Below, piece after piece: positions 28,987-37,569 of a DNA stretch of 64,000 nucleotides. Positions within the stretch are counted from its first letter, which is position 1, and the number at the start of each line of letters is the position of its first letter. The notes under the pieces are model-generated. The model did no database searches, was not told the origin of the DNA, and was given only the letters and a program-made list of their open reading frames with translations. Origin of the DNA: Candidatus Nitrotoga sp. AM1P (GTDB lineage Bacteria > Pseudomonadota > Gammaproteobacteria > Burkholderiales > Gallionellaceae); assembly GCF_013168275.1 (NCBI RefSeq), contig NZ_AP019547.1:1488001-1552000 (forward strand), in the 5' to 3' direction. A program made the translations under genes and the position numbers.

Positions 28987-29514
28987 ATGAAAAGGCATTT
29001 CGTATGGACAGGATTGATAGCGTTCGTGTGTGGCAGTGCACAGGCAGACGGGTTGTACCGTTGGGTGGATAAATCTGGCAAGGTACATTACGGCGATGCC
29101 CCGGCGGCGGATGCGGCAAAAGTTGAACAAAAGAAATTTGGCGCTGCCCCAACAATTGATGCAAATGATCTACCTTATGCAACCCGTCGTGCCAAACAAA
29201 ATTTTCCCGTCACTCTATATGTAGCCGAAAATTGCAGCGATCCATGCAAAGAGGCACGCTTATTTCTTACTAAGCGCGGTATTCCATTTACCGAAAATAT
29301 CTTGCGTACCAAAGAAGATCTCGATGCTTTCAAGCAGTTATCTGGTAGTGACGGCGTACCAACACTCGCAGTGGGAAAAACCTGGTTCAAGGGTTTTCAG
29401 GCTGAACAATGGGGCGGAGCACTGGATACGGCAGGTTATTTTCAAACGCCATCCCCGCAACCATCTGCTAAACCAATAACAACCAAGCCAACGAACACTG
29501 AAACTCAACATTAG
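28987..29514 (+). CDS. Exported DUF4124 plus glutaredoxin-like protein
   Basis: This 175-aa protein has a signal peptide (residues 1-19, ending GSAQA), a DUF4124 segment (GLYRWVDKSGKVHYGDAP, about 21-45) and then a thioredoxin/glutaredoxin-fold domain (about 75-150). The redox motif is atypical: ENCSDPCKEA, with cysteines separated by three residues (CxxxC) instead of CxxC; GVPTLAVG supplies the usual cis-Pro. It is probably a periplasmic thiol protein of unknown substrate. The start at 28987 is chosen because the signal peptide begins there; an in-frame codon at 28963 would add eight unlikely residues. Confidence 0.82.
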   Translation: MKRHFVWTGLIAFVCGSAQADGLYRWVDKSGKVHYGDAPAADAAKVEQKKFGAAPTIDANDLPYATRRAKQNFPVTLYVAENCSDPCKEARLFLTKRGIPFTENILRTKEDLDAFKQLSGSDGVPTLAVGKTWFKGFQAEQWGGALDTAGYFQTPSPQPSAKPITTKPTNTETQH

Positions 29515-29530
29515 CAAACTGGGAGATGTC

Positions 29531-29776
29531 ATGGAATTAATCTTAAACACATTTAAGAAAATTAGAAGCCTGACACTGGTCTGCACTTTGGGCGCCGCAA
29601 CCCTGACCATCGCCGCTTGCAGCGAAAAACCTTCGAAGACACCCCTACCCAAAACCGAGTCCGCCAATTTGTTCCAGCAGCAACATACAAAGCTTGAGCA
29701 AGCCAAAAAAGCAGGACAAGCAGAGATAAAAAACGCCGAGGATTTAAAGCAGAATGTAGAGCAACAAACCAAATAA
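29531..29776 (+). CDS. Small predicted lipoprotein
   Basis: This 81-aa protein has a signal sequence ending in the lipobox LTIAAC (Cys at residue 30) and a short, charged, helix-forming tail rich in Lys, Glu, Gln and Ala (residues 45-81), likely a coiled coil. GGGAG precedes the ATG by 5 bases. It lies 16 bp after the DUF4124/glutaredoxin-like gene and may share its transcript. No function can be assigned. Confidence 0.7.
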   Translation: MELILNTFKKIRSLTLVCTLGAATLTIAACSEKPSKTPLPKTESANLFQQQHTKLEQAKKAGQAEIKNAEDLKQNVEQQTK

Positions 29777-29885
29777 AGCGATGAGGGTAATGAAGCCGCG
29801 CATATCTGATATAGCTGAAATCTATCCCTCAAGATAAATAAAATTCCTAATAAAGTTGCCACAATTGGTGAGCGTTGTTTTTGCA

Positions 29886-32669
29886 ATGACCGAAAACCAA
29901 AACCCCGAACAAAAAGCCCGAGACATCATCGATGCGCTGCTCAAGCAAGCGGGATGGATTGTTCAGCACGCCAAAAAGATCGACCTGAACGTTGGATTGG
30001 GCCAGGCAGTGCGCGAATATCAGACCGATATTGGACCAGCGGACTATGTGTTATTCGTAGACAAAAAAGCAGTGGGTGTAATTGAAGCCAAGCGTGAAGA
30101 AGAAGGCCAGCGACTTACTGTCCATGAAACCCAAACGGAAGGATACGCAACGGCCCAGCTGAAATGGTTCAATAACAAGAAACCGTTGCCCTTTCTCTAC
30201 GAGAGCACTGGCATTATCATCCGCTTCACCGATGGTCGCGATCCCAAGCCGCGTTCGCGCGAGGTGTTCAGCTTTCACCGCCCGGAAACAATCAAGGAAT
30301 GGCTGTCTCAGGATGACTCATTGCGTGAACGTTTACAGCACATTCCAACACTCAACCCAAACCAGCTTCCCGCCAAGGAGCTGCGCCTGCGCGATTGCCA
30401 GGAAACCGCCATCACCAATCTGGAAGAGTCGTTCAAGGCCGACCGCCCACGCGCGCTGATCCAGATGGCGACCGGTGCAGGCAAGACCTACACCGCCATC
30501 ACCTCCATGTATCGCCTGCTCAAGCACGCGCACTGCAAGCGGATATTATTTCTGGTGGACACCAAAAACCTAGGCGAACAGGCCGAGCAGGAAATGATGT
30601 CCTACGTGCCCATCGACGACAACCGCAAGTTCACCGAACTATACAACGTGCAACGGCTGAAAAATTCCTTCGTCGCCAAGGATAGCCAGGTGTGCATCAG
30701 CACCATCCAGCGCCTATATGCCATCCTCAAGGATAAAGAGCTGGACGAGGCCACCGAAGAGATCAATCCCGCCGAACTGAAGCTGGGCAAAGAGCCTTTA
30801 CCCGTGGTCTACAACGAAAAAATCCCACCGGAGTTTTTCGACTTCATTTACATCGACGAATGCCACCGCTCCATCTACAACCTGTGGCAACAGGTGATCG
30901 ATTATTTCGATGCCAGCCTGATTGGCCTCACCGCCACGCCGGACAACCGCACCTACGGCTTCTTCAAGAAGAACGTGGTCAGCGATTACAGCCACGAAAA
31001 AGCCGTGGCCGACGGCGTGAATGTCGGCAATGAAATCTATGTGATCGAAACCGAAATCACCAAACAAGGCGCACAAATCAATGCGCAGCAGCAAGTCGAG
31101 CGGCGCGAAAAACTCACCCGCAAAAAACGTTGGGAACAGCAGGACGAAGACGAAGCCTACTCCGCCACGCAGCTGGACCGCAACATCGTCAACCCGGATC
31201 AAATCCGCACCGTCATTCGCACTTTCCGCGACAAATTGCCGGAGATATTCCCGGGCCGCACCGAAGTGCCCAAGACGCTGATCTTTGCCAAGACCGACAG
31301 CCACGCCGACGACATTATCCAGACCGTGCGCGAAGAATTCGGCGAGGGCAACGCCTTCTGCAAAAAACTCACCTACAAGATCGAGGAAGACCCCAAGTCG
31401 GTACTGGCGGATTTTCGCAACGCCTATTACCCGCGCATCGCCGTCACCGTGGATATGATCGCCACCGGCACCGACGTGAAGCCGCTGGAATGCCTCCTGT
31501 TCATGCGCGACGTAAAAAGCCGCAACTACTTCGAGCAGATGAAAGGACGGGGCACGCGCACGCTGGATATGGACGACCTGAAAAAAGTCACGCCCTCCGC
31601 CGTCAGCGCCAAGACCCATTACGTCATAGTCGATGCCATCGGCGTAACCAAATCGCTTAAGACTGCCAGCCAGCCGCTTATCACCAAGCCCACCGTGCCG
31701 CTGAAAGACTTGGCGATGCAGGTGATGATGGGCGCGACCGATGAAGACACCGTGAGTTCGCTCGCCGGACGCTTGGCGCGCCTCAACAAACAACTGGATG
31801 TCGATGACCAGCGCCGCATCCGCGAAGCTGCGGGCGGACTGGAACTCACCCAACTGATCGGCAAACTGTTTGCCGCGATAGATGCCGACAACATCGAAGC
31901 CCGCGCATTGGCGCTGGCCGGGCAACCCATCGACACCAATCCAGGCGACGACAAGCGATCACAGGCGCAACAACAATTAGTGAGCGAAGCCGCGAAAGTG
32001 TTAAATGGCGAACTGGTCGAACTCATCGAAACCATCCGCCGCGACAAAGAACAAACCATAGACCACGACAACCTCGACAACCTGGTGCGTGCCGAATGGG
32101 ACAAAGAGGCCGCCAATAACGCGCAAGCCCTCACCGATGAATTCGCCGATTACCTGAAATCGAATCAGGACAACATCGCCGCACTTACTATCTTCTTCAG
32201 CCAGCCCTACAGAAGGCGCGAACTCAGCTTCGACCTGATCCGCCAAGTGCTGGACCAACTCAAATCCGACAAACCCAAACTCGCTCCGTTGCGCGTGTGG
32301 CAAGCCTACCGCCAATTGGACGACTACAAAGGTGCGCAGCCCATCAGCGAGCTAACAGCATTGGTCGCGCTGATCCGCCGCGTGTGCGGCATGGATGCCC
32401 AGCTCTCCACTTTCGACGACACCGTGCGCCGCAACTTTCAGAACTGGGTGATGAAACACCACTCCGGCGGCGGTAATAAGTTCAACGAAGAACAAATGGC
32501 CTGGCTGCGCATGATCCGCGACCACGTCGCCAACTCGTTCCACATCGAGCGCGGTGATCTGGAAATGTCGCCGTTCGACGGGCAAGGCGGGCTGGGCAAG
32601 ATGTATCAACTGTTCGGTGCAAAAATGGATACGTTGCTGGATGAATTGAATGAAGTACTGGTGGCGTGA
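29886..32669 (+). CDS. hsdR: Type I restriction enzyme R subunit (EcoEI-like)
   Basis: This 927-aa motor-nuclease subunit has a nuclease domain at the N-terminus with the PD-(D/E)xK residues D53, E67 and K69 (IEAKR). A superfamily 2 helicase core follows with Walker A MATGAGKTYTAI (about 194-205) and a DECH box (about 322-326). The C-terminal region matches the EcoEI R family (ELSFDLIRQVLDQL and on). It translocates and cuts unmodified DNA as part of the HsdR2M2S complex. I use the ATG at 29886; a start 30 bases up is possible. It ends TGATG, overlapping hsdS. GAGGGTAAT, also seen before hsdM, occurs at 29783-29791. Confidence 0.95.
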   Translation: MTENQNPEQKARDIIDALLKQAGWIVQHAKKIDLNVGLGQAVREYQTDIGPADYVLFVDKKAVGVIEAKREEEGQRLTVHETQTEGYATAQLKWFNNKKPLPFLYESTGIIIRFTDGRDPKPRSREVFSFHRPETIKEWLSQDDSLRERLQHIPTLNPNQLPAKELRLRDCQETAITNLEESFKADRPRALIQMATGAGKTYTAITSMYRLLKHAHCKRILFLVDTKNLGEQAEQEMMSYVPIDDNRKFTELYNVQRLKNSFVAKDSQVCISTIQRLYAILKDKELDEATEEINPAELKLGKEPLPVVYNEKIPPEFFDFIYIDECHRSIYNLWQQVIDYFDASLIGLTATPDNRTYGFFKKNVVSDYSHEKAVADGVNVGNEIYVIETEITKQGAQINAQQQVERREKLTRKKRWEQQDEDEAYSATQLDRNIVNPDQIRTVIRTFRDKLPEIFPGRTEVPKTLIFAKTDSHADDIIQTVREEFGEGNAFCKKLTYKIEEDPKSVLADFRNAYYPRIAVTVDMIATGTDVKPLECLLFMRDVKSRNYFEQMKGRGTRTLDMDDLKKVTPSAVSAKTHYVIVDAIGVTKSLKTASQPLITKPTVPLKDLAMQVMMGATDEDTVSSLAGRLARLNKQLDVDDQRRIREAAGGLELTQLIGKLFAAIDADNIEARALALAGQPIDTNPGDDKRSQAQQQLVSEAAKVLNGELVELIETIRRDKEQTIDHDNLDNLVRAEWDKEAANNAQALTDEFADYLKSNQDNIAALTIFFSQPYRRRELSFDLIRQVLDQLKSDKPKLAPLRVWQAYRQLDDYKGAQPISELTALVALIRRVCGMDAQLSTFDDTVRRNFQNWVMKHHSGGGNKFNEEQMAWLRMIRDHVANSFHIERGDLEMSPFDGQGGLGKMYQLFGAKMDTLLDELNEVLVA

Positions 32670-34216
32670 TGGAGACCAATGTTAGTGGGTTGCCACATGC
32701 TTGGCGTGACGCCAGGATTTCCGAGGTAACCTCTGTAAATCCGACATTCGATAAAGCCGGAATTCCTGATGATTTGGAGATTTCATTTGTACCAATGCCA
32801 GCCGTACAGGCTGAAAGCGGAATAATTGATGTCAGTACTAACCGCAAATTTTCAGAAGTAAAAAAAGGCTACACGCCCTTCCGTGAAGGTGATGTTCTAT
32901 TTGCCAAAATAACCCCCTGCATGGAAAACGGGAAAATGGCTGTAGTGCCCGAAGTAAGAAATGGCATAGGCTTCGGCTCTACTGAATTTCACGTTCTTCG
33001 TGCCCAATCTGGCATAAATGCAAAGTACATTTACTACTACGTATCATCCCAAGGCTTTCGTCGTGAGGCTGAACACAATATGTCTGGCGCGGTTGGACAA
33101 CGGCGAGTAACGACTCCTTACTTGAGTGCATGTGAAGTTCCAATTCCTCCAACCAACGAACAACACCGCATCGTCGCTAAAATCGAGGAGCTATTTTCTG
33201 AGCTGGACAAGGGCATCGAAAACCTGAAGACCGCACGCGCGCAGCTCAAGGTGTATCGCCAAGCCCTGCTGAAACATGCCTTCGAAGGTAAACTCACTGC
33301 ACAGTGGCGCGCAAAGAATCAGGACAAACTGGAAACCGCCGATGTCTTGCAGAAGCGCATCCAGCAAGAGCGCGCGCAACGCCACCAGCAACAACTCGCT
33401 GACTGGGAAGCCGCCGACAAACAAGGCAGCAAACCCAAAACCCCGAAATCCCTGCCGCCGCTCACCGCCGAAGAACTGGCTGAATTGCCCGAACTGCCGG
33501 AGGGTTGGGGGTGGATGAAACTGGGAGACTTGGCTTCGAAAATTACTGATGGCGAACATTTCAAACCCTCAGTAAAAACTGAGGGTGTTTATTTCCTCTC
33601 TGCAAAAGATGTGAAACATGACGGTGTTTCATTTGATGATCCTCTGTTCGTCAACGAGGAGACAGCAGAAAAGGCTCGCTCAAGATGCGACCCAGAACGA
33701 AATGACATATTGATTGTTAGCCGTGGTGCCACCATTGGTCGGATGTGCATAGTCAATACAGATGAACGGTTCTGTTTGCTGGGCAGTGTCATCCTAGTGA
33801 AGGCAATCGCTGCGGTACAGAGTCGTTATTTATTGTCAGCACTGAAATCTCCGCTTGTAAATAAGAAAATCGTTGGTGTCTCTGGCGCAACAGCTCAACA
33901 GGCTATTTATCTGAGGGATATTCAGCACGTCCCTGTTCCTATTTGCTCATCTTTGGAGCAGTCAAAAATTGTTGAGGAACTGGAATCTAAGCTTACAGAA
34001 GTTGACCAACTCGAACTAACCATCATCACCGCATTGCAACAAGCCGAAGCGCTGCGCCAGTCCATCCTGAAAAAAGCTTTCTCCGGCAAACTGGTGCCAC
34101 AAGACACGCACGACGAACCCGCCTCGGCATTGCTGGCGCGCATCAAGGCGGAGCGGATGGAGGTTACTGTCAAGCGGCGCAAGAATGTAAGCACAAAACT
34201 CATTAAAGAGACCTGA
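32669..34216 (+). CDS. hsdS: Type I restriction-modification specificity subunit
   Basis: This 515-aa protein has two target-recognition domains (about residues 1-165 and 265-430), each followed by a conserved helical arm. The first arm reads NEQHRIVAKIEELFSELDKGI with LKTARAQLKVYRQALLKHAFEGKL, the second LEQSKIVEELESKLTEVDQLE with LRQSILKKAFSGKLVP. The duplicated arms form the spacer that sets the gap in a bipartite recognition site; the site itself cannot be predicted here. The ATG overlaps the hsdR stop, so S is coupled to R and not to M, which is unusual for type I operons. A Bro-N type gene follows after 2 bp. Confidence 0.93.
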   Translation: METNVSGLPHAWRDARISEVTSVNPTFDKAGIPDDLEISFVPMPAVQAESGIIDVSTNRKFSEVKKGYTPFREGDVLFAKITPCMENGKMAVVPEVRNGIGFGSTEFHVLRAQSGINAKYIYYYVSSQGFRREAEHNMSGAVGQRRVTTPYLSACEVPIPPTNEQHRIVAKIEELFSELDKGIENLKTARAQLKVYRQALLKHAFEGKLTAQWRAKNQDKLETADVLQKRIQQERAQRHQQQLADWEAADKQGSKPKTPKSLPPLTAEELAELPELPEGWGWMKLGDLASKITDGEHFKPSVKTEGVYFLSAKDVKHDGVSFDDPLFVNEETAEKARSRCDPERNDILIVSRGATIGRMCIVNTDERFCLLGSVILVKAIAAVQSRYLLSALKSPLVNKKIVGVSGATAQQAIYLRDIQHVPVPICSSLEQSKIVEELESKLTEVDQLELTIITALQQAEALRQSILKKAFSGKLVPQDTHDEPASALLARIKAERMEVTVKRRKNVSTKLIKET

Positions 34217-34218
34217 CC

Positions 34219-35064
34219 ATGCAACCGCAACCAGCCATTTTTGAAGAACATGAAATCCGCCGCGTGTATGACGAGGCCACTGAAATATGGTGGTTTTCAG
34301 TGGTAGACATTATTCAGGTACTGACACAACAGCCCGATTATCAGACGGCGCGTAAGTACTGGAACAAGCTGAAAGAGCGGCTGGGCAAGGATGGCAGCCA
34401 ACTGGTGACAAATTGTCACCAGTTGAAAATGACCGCTGAGGACGGCAAGCAGCGCCTTACCGACGTCGCGACCGCAGAGACATTGCTGCGCTTGGTGCAG
34501 TCCGTGCCCAGCCCCAAGGCCGAGCCGATCAAACTGTGGCTGGCGAAGGTGGGCTACGAGCGGATGCAGGAGATGGCCGATCCTTCGCGTTCGCTGGATC
34601 GCGCCCGCGAGACTTGGCAAAAGCACGGGCGCAGCGAGAAATGGATACAGCAGCGCATGACCGGCTAGGAGACACGCAACAAGCTGACCGATTACTGGAA
34701 AGAGCACGACATCCAGGAGGGCAAGGAATACGCCATCCTCACCAATATCATTCATCAGGAGTGGGCCGAGGTAGATGTGAAGGCGCACAAGGCGATGAAG
34801 GGTTTGAAGTCGCAAAACCTGCGCGACCACATGAGCGAGGCGGAGCTGATCTTTACCGCGTTGGCGGAGCTTTCCACGCGCCAGATCGCCGAAAGCATAG
34901 AGGCCACGGGCATGAAGGAGAACGAGGCTGCGGCAAAAACCGGCGGCGGTATCGCCAAAAAAGCGCGGTTGGAGCTGGAAAGTAAAACGGGCAAGCGGGT
35001 CGTTTCGGCAGAAAATTATTTGCCTCCGGCAAAGAAAAAGCTGGCACAGAAAAAGAAGGGGTAA
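34219..35064 (+). pseudogene. Bro-N/antirepressor-like protein interrupted by an amber codon
   Basis: The frame begins MQPQPAIFEEHEIRRVYDEA with a Bro-N-like domain (WWFSVVDIIQVLTQ, about residues 23-110). It runs 149 codons to a TAG at 34666-34668, then continues in the same frame with ETRNKLTDYWKEHDIQEGKEY to a TAA at 35062-35064. The full protein would be about 281 aa, the length I expect for this family. The stop looks like a CAG to TAG change (QETRNKL would fit the context). The C-terminal half is helical and lysine-rich, and may be separately expressed from an internal Met. Genes of this type are often embedded in type I loci; their role, perhaps DNA binding or regulation, is unknown. 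Confidence 0.75.
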
Positions 35065-35097
35065 TTACCCATTAACAAGGGTAATAGAGAGGGTAAT
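35059..35097 (+). repeat. GGGTAAT repeat cluster upstream of hsdM
   Basis: GGGTAAT occurs at 35059-35065, 35079-35085 and 35091-35097; the first copy is part of the palindrome GGGTAATTACCC (35059-35070). The cluster starts at the stop codon of the Bro-N frame and lies 70-110 bp before hsdM. A further copy in the context GAGGGTAAT stands before hsdR (29783-29791). Repeats of this kind suit binding of a dimeric regulator; none is recognised. Confidence 0.5.
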
Positions 35098-35119
35098 AAT
35101 GATTTTTCAAATCACCTGA

Positions 35120-35144
35120 ATTGTGCACACAGCGTGTGCACAAT
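35120..35144. promoter_or_regulatory. 25-bp perfect palindrome upstream of hsdM
   Basis: ATTGTGCACAC (35120-35130) and GTGTGCACAAT (35134-35144) are perfect inverted arms around AGC. The centre is 38 bp before the hsdM ATG. No T-run follows on either strand, so it is more likely an operator, or a translation-blocking hairpin in the leader, than a terminator. Confidence 0.55.
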
Positions 35145-35169
35145 CAGAAATAAACTTTAAGGCAACTCA

Positions 35170-36648
35170 ATGAACGCAACCGCATCTATCGTTTCCAAAG
35201 TCTGGAGTTTCTGCACCACGTTGCGCGACGATGGAGTGAGCTATGGTGATTATCTGGAGCAGCTCACTTATCTGATCTTTCTAAAAATGGCGGACGAATA
35301 CAGCCAGCCGCCGTATACCCGCAAGGTGGGCATTCCCGCCGAATACAACTGGCAGAGCCTGAAGGCAAAGCGCGGTGCGGAGTTGGAGGTGCATTACGTG
35401 ACACTGCTGCGCGAGCTGAGCAACAAGCCAAGGATGCTGGGGACAATTTTCACCAAGGCGCAGAACAAGATTCAGGACCCGGCCAAGCTGTATCGCCTGA
35501 TCGACATGGTGAATGAAACGAGCTGGGTAACGATGGGTGCGGATGTGAAGGGTGACATCTACGAGGGCTTGCTGGAACGCAACGCGGAAGACACCAAGTC
35601 CGGCGCGGGGCAATACTTCACGCCCCGAGCTTTGATCCGCGCGATGGTGGAATGCGTGCGCCCGGAGCCGAACAAAACCATAGCCGATCCGGCCTGCGGC
35701 ACGGGCGGTTTCTTTCTGGCAGCCTATGATTTCCTGGTGGCGAATCACCAGATGGACAAAACGCAGAAGGCCTTCCTCAAACACGATACCTTTAACGGCA
35801 ACGAGATCGTGGCGGGCACGCGCCGTCTGGCGTTGATGAATATGTTTTTGCACAACATCGGCGAAATTGACGGCGAGAGTATGGTGTCGCCAAACGATGC
35901 GTTAGTAGCTGACAGTGGCAACCGCTACGACTACGTGCTGGCGAATCCGCCGTTCGGCAAGAAGAGCTCGATGAGCTTCACCAACGATGAAGGCGAGCAG
36001 GAGAAGGACGACCTGACTTACAACCGCCAGGATTTCTGGGCGACGACTTCCAACAAGCAGCTCAATTTTGTACAACACATCCGCACCATGCTGAAAACCA
36101 CGGGACGCGCGGCTGTAGTCGTTCCGGACAATGTGTTGTTCGAGGGCGGCGCGGGTGAGACGGTGCGCAAAAAGCTGCTGGAAACTACCGAGCTGCACAC
36201 CATATTGCGCTTGCCCACTGGCATTTTTTACGCCAACGGCGTGAAGGCGAATGTGCTGTTCTTCGACAACCACGCGGCGAGCAAAGAGCCGTGGACGAAG
36301 GCGGTGTGGTACTACGACTACCGCACCAACATTCATCACACGCTGAAAAAGAAGCCGCTACGCTTTGAGGATTTGCAAGAGTTCATTGCCTGCTACAACC
36401 CGCTGAACCGCCATGAGCGCAAAGAGTTGTGGAACGAACAGAGCAACCTGGAGGGCCGTTGGCGCAAATTCAGTTACGGACAGATCATCGCGCGCGACAA
36501 AACCAGTCTGGATATTTTCTGGTTGAAGGATAAGAGCCTTGCCGATCTGGACAACTTGCCTGAGCCGGATGAACTGGCATTAGAGATCATCGACAACCTG
36601 GAGGCGGGGTTGAACAGTTTCAGAGAAATTGCGGCGGCGTTATCGTGA
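35170..36648 (+). CDS. hsdM: Type I restriction-modification methyltransferase subunit
   Basis: This 492-aa N6-adenine methyltransferase has an HsdM N-terminal helical domain (about residues 5-130). SAM motif I is DPACGTGGFFLAAYDF (about 177-192) and the catalytic NPPFG motif (NPPF type, adenine-specific) follows near residue 259. GAGQYFTPRALI is the usual lead-in. With HsdS it would methylate the host's recognition sites. It is the last gene of the locus, separated from hsdR-hsdS by the broken Bro-N gene and by a dense repeat/palindrome region that probably holds its own promoter. Independent expression would let methylation precede restriction. Confidence 0.95.
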   Translation: MNATASIVSKVWSFCTTLRDDGVSYGDYLEQLTYLIFLKMADEYSQPPYTRKVGIPAEYNWQSLKAKRGAELEVHYVTLLRELSNKPRMLGTIFTKAQNKIQDPAKLYRLIDMVNETSWVTMGADVKGDIYEGLLERNAEDTKSGAGQYFTPRALIRAMVECVRPEPNKTIADPACGTGGFFLAAYDFLVANHQMDKTQKAFLKHDTFNGNEIVAGTRRLALMNMFLHNIGEIDGESMVSPNDALVADSGNRYDYVLANPPFGKKSSMSFTNDEGEQEKDDLTYNRQDFWATTSNKQLNFVQHIRTMLKTTGRAAVVVPDNVLFEGGAGETVRKKLLETTELHTILRLPTGIFYANGVKANVLFFDNHAASKEPWTKAVWYYDYRTNIHHTLKKKPLRFEDLQEFIACYNPLNRHERKELWNEQSNLEGRWRKFSYGQIIARDKTSLDIFWLKDKSLADLDNLPEPDELALEIIDNLEAGLNSFREIAAALS

Positions 36649-36743
36649 GCCAATGGCAATGCACTTGACAATACCCCACATGAAACCCCTTACAATATGC
36701 ATGTAAAAATCAATTTCAACTTAATCAATCTATTTAAAACTGT

Positions 36744-37511
36744 ATGAAAATTGCGACTTGGAATGTGAACTCCCTTAAGGTGCGTCTGCCTCATACATTG
36801 GACTGGCTGGCGGTTAATCAGCCGGATGCGCTGTGTTTGCAGGAAACCAAACAAGAGGACAGTAAGTTTCCCCTGGCAGAGTTACAACAAGCTGGCTATC
36901 AAGCTGTGTTCAGCGGACAGAAGACCTATAACGGCGTAGCCATTATCAGCAAGGCTGTGCCTGAAGACGTAATGGTCGGCATGCCGAATTTTCTGGATGA
37001 GCAGAAGCGCGTGATTGCTGCCACGCTGAACGGCGTGCGTGTGGTATGCGTTTATGTGCCGAATGGTCAGAGTGTTGATTCAGACAAATATCAATACAAA
37101 TTGGCGTGGCTAAACGCTTTGCAGAAGTGGTTAAAAGACGAGTTGGTTCGCTACCCTAAGCTTGTGCTGCTTGGCGATTACAACATCGCACCCGAAGACC
37201 GTGATGTGCATGATCCTCAGGCATGGGTAGGCAATGTACTCGTGAGCGAGCCTGAGCGCGCGGCATTCAGAGCGCTCGAACAACTTGGGCTGCGCGATAG
37301 TTTCCGCCTGTTCGAGCAGCCGGAGAAATCCTATACCTGGTGGGATTACCGCATGATGGCCTTCCGCCGCAATATGGGATTGCGCATTGACCACATTTTG
37401 GTGAGTGAGGCACTGGTACCGAATTGCACTGCTTGTTCAATAGACCGTACGCTACGAAAGTTGGAGCGGCCATCAGATCATACGCCGGTAGTGGCGGATA
37501 TCACAATTTAG
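36744..37511 (+). CDS. xth: Exodeoxyribonuclease III (AP endonuclease)
   Basis: This 255-aa enzyme of the exonuclease III family acts in base-excision repair. MKIATWNVNSLKVRLPHTL, LQETKQED (catalytic Glu), LGDYNIAPEDRDVHDP and the C-terminal RIDHILVSE and RPSDHTPV (catalytic His) are all present. It would nick DNA 5' of abasic sites and remove damaged 3' ends. It converges with trpE downstream. A TTGACA lies about 80 bp upstream but its spacing to the TACAAT that follows (20 bp) is poor. Confidence 0.96.
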   Translation: MKIATWNVNSLKVRLPHTLDWLAVNQPDALCLQETKQEDSKFPLAELQQAGYQAVFSGQKTYNGVAIISKAVPEDVMVGMPNFLDEQKRVIAATLNGVRVVCVYVPNGQSVDSDKYQYKLAWLNALQKWLKDELVRYPKLVLLGDYNIAPEDRDVHDPQAWVGNVLVSEPERAAFRALEQLGLRDSFRLFEQPEKSYTWWDYRMMAFRRNMGLRIDHILVSEALVPNCTACSIDRTLRKLERPSDHTPVVADITI

Positions 37512-37569
37512 GCGCCTGGCAACACAAGTCCAATCTTGTTATTGAAAATGTAAGTTTCTGCCGCACAAG

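Noticed and set aside
30798..31925. 375-codon minus-strand frame inside hsdR
   Set aside because: Antisense shadow of hsdR; composition is dominated by Val, Gly, Phe and His with no domain pattern.
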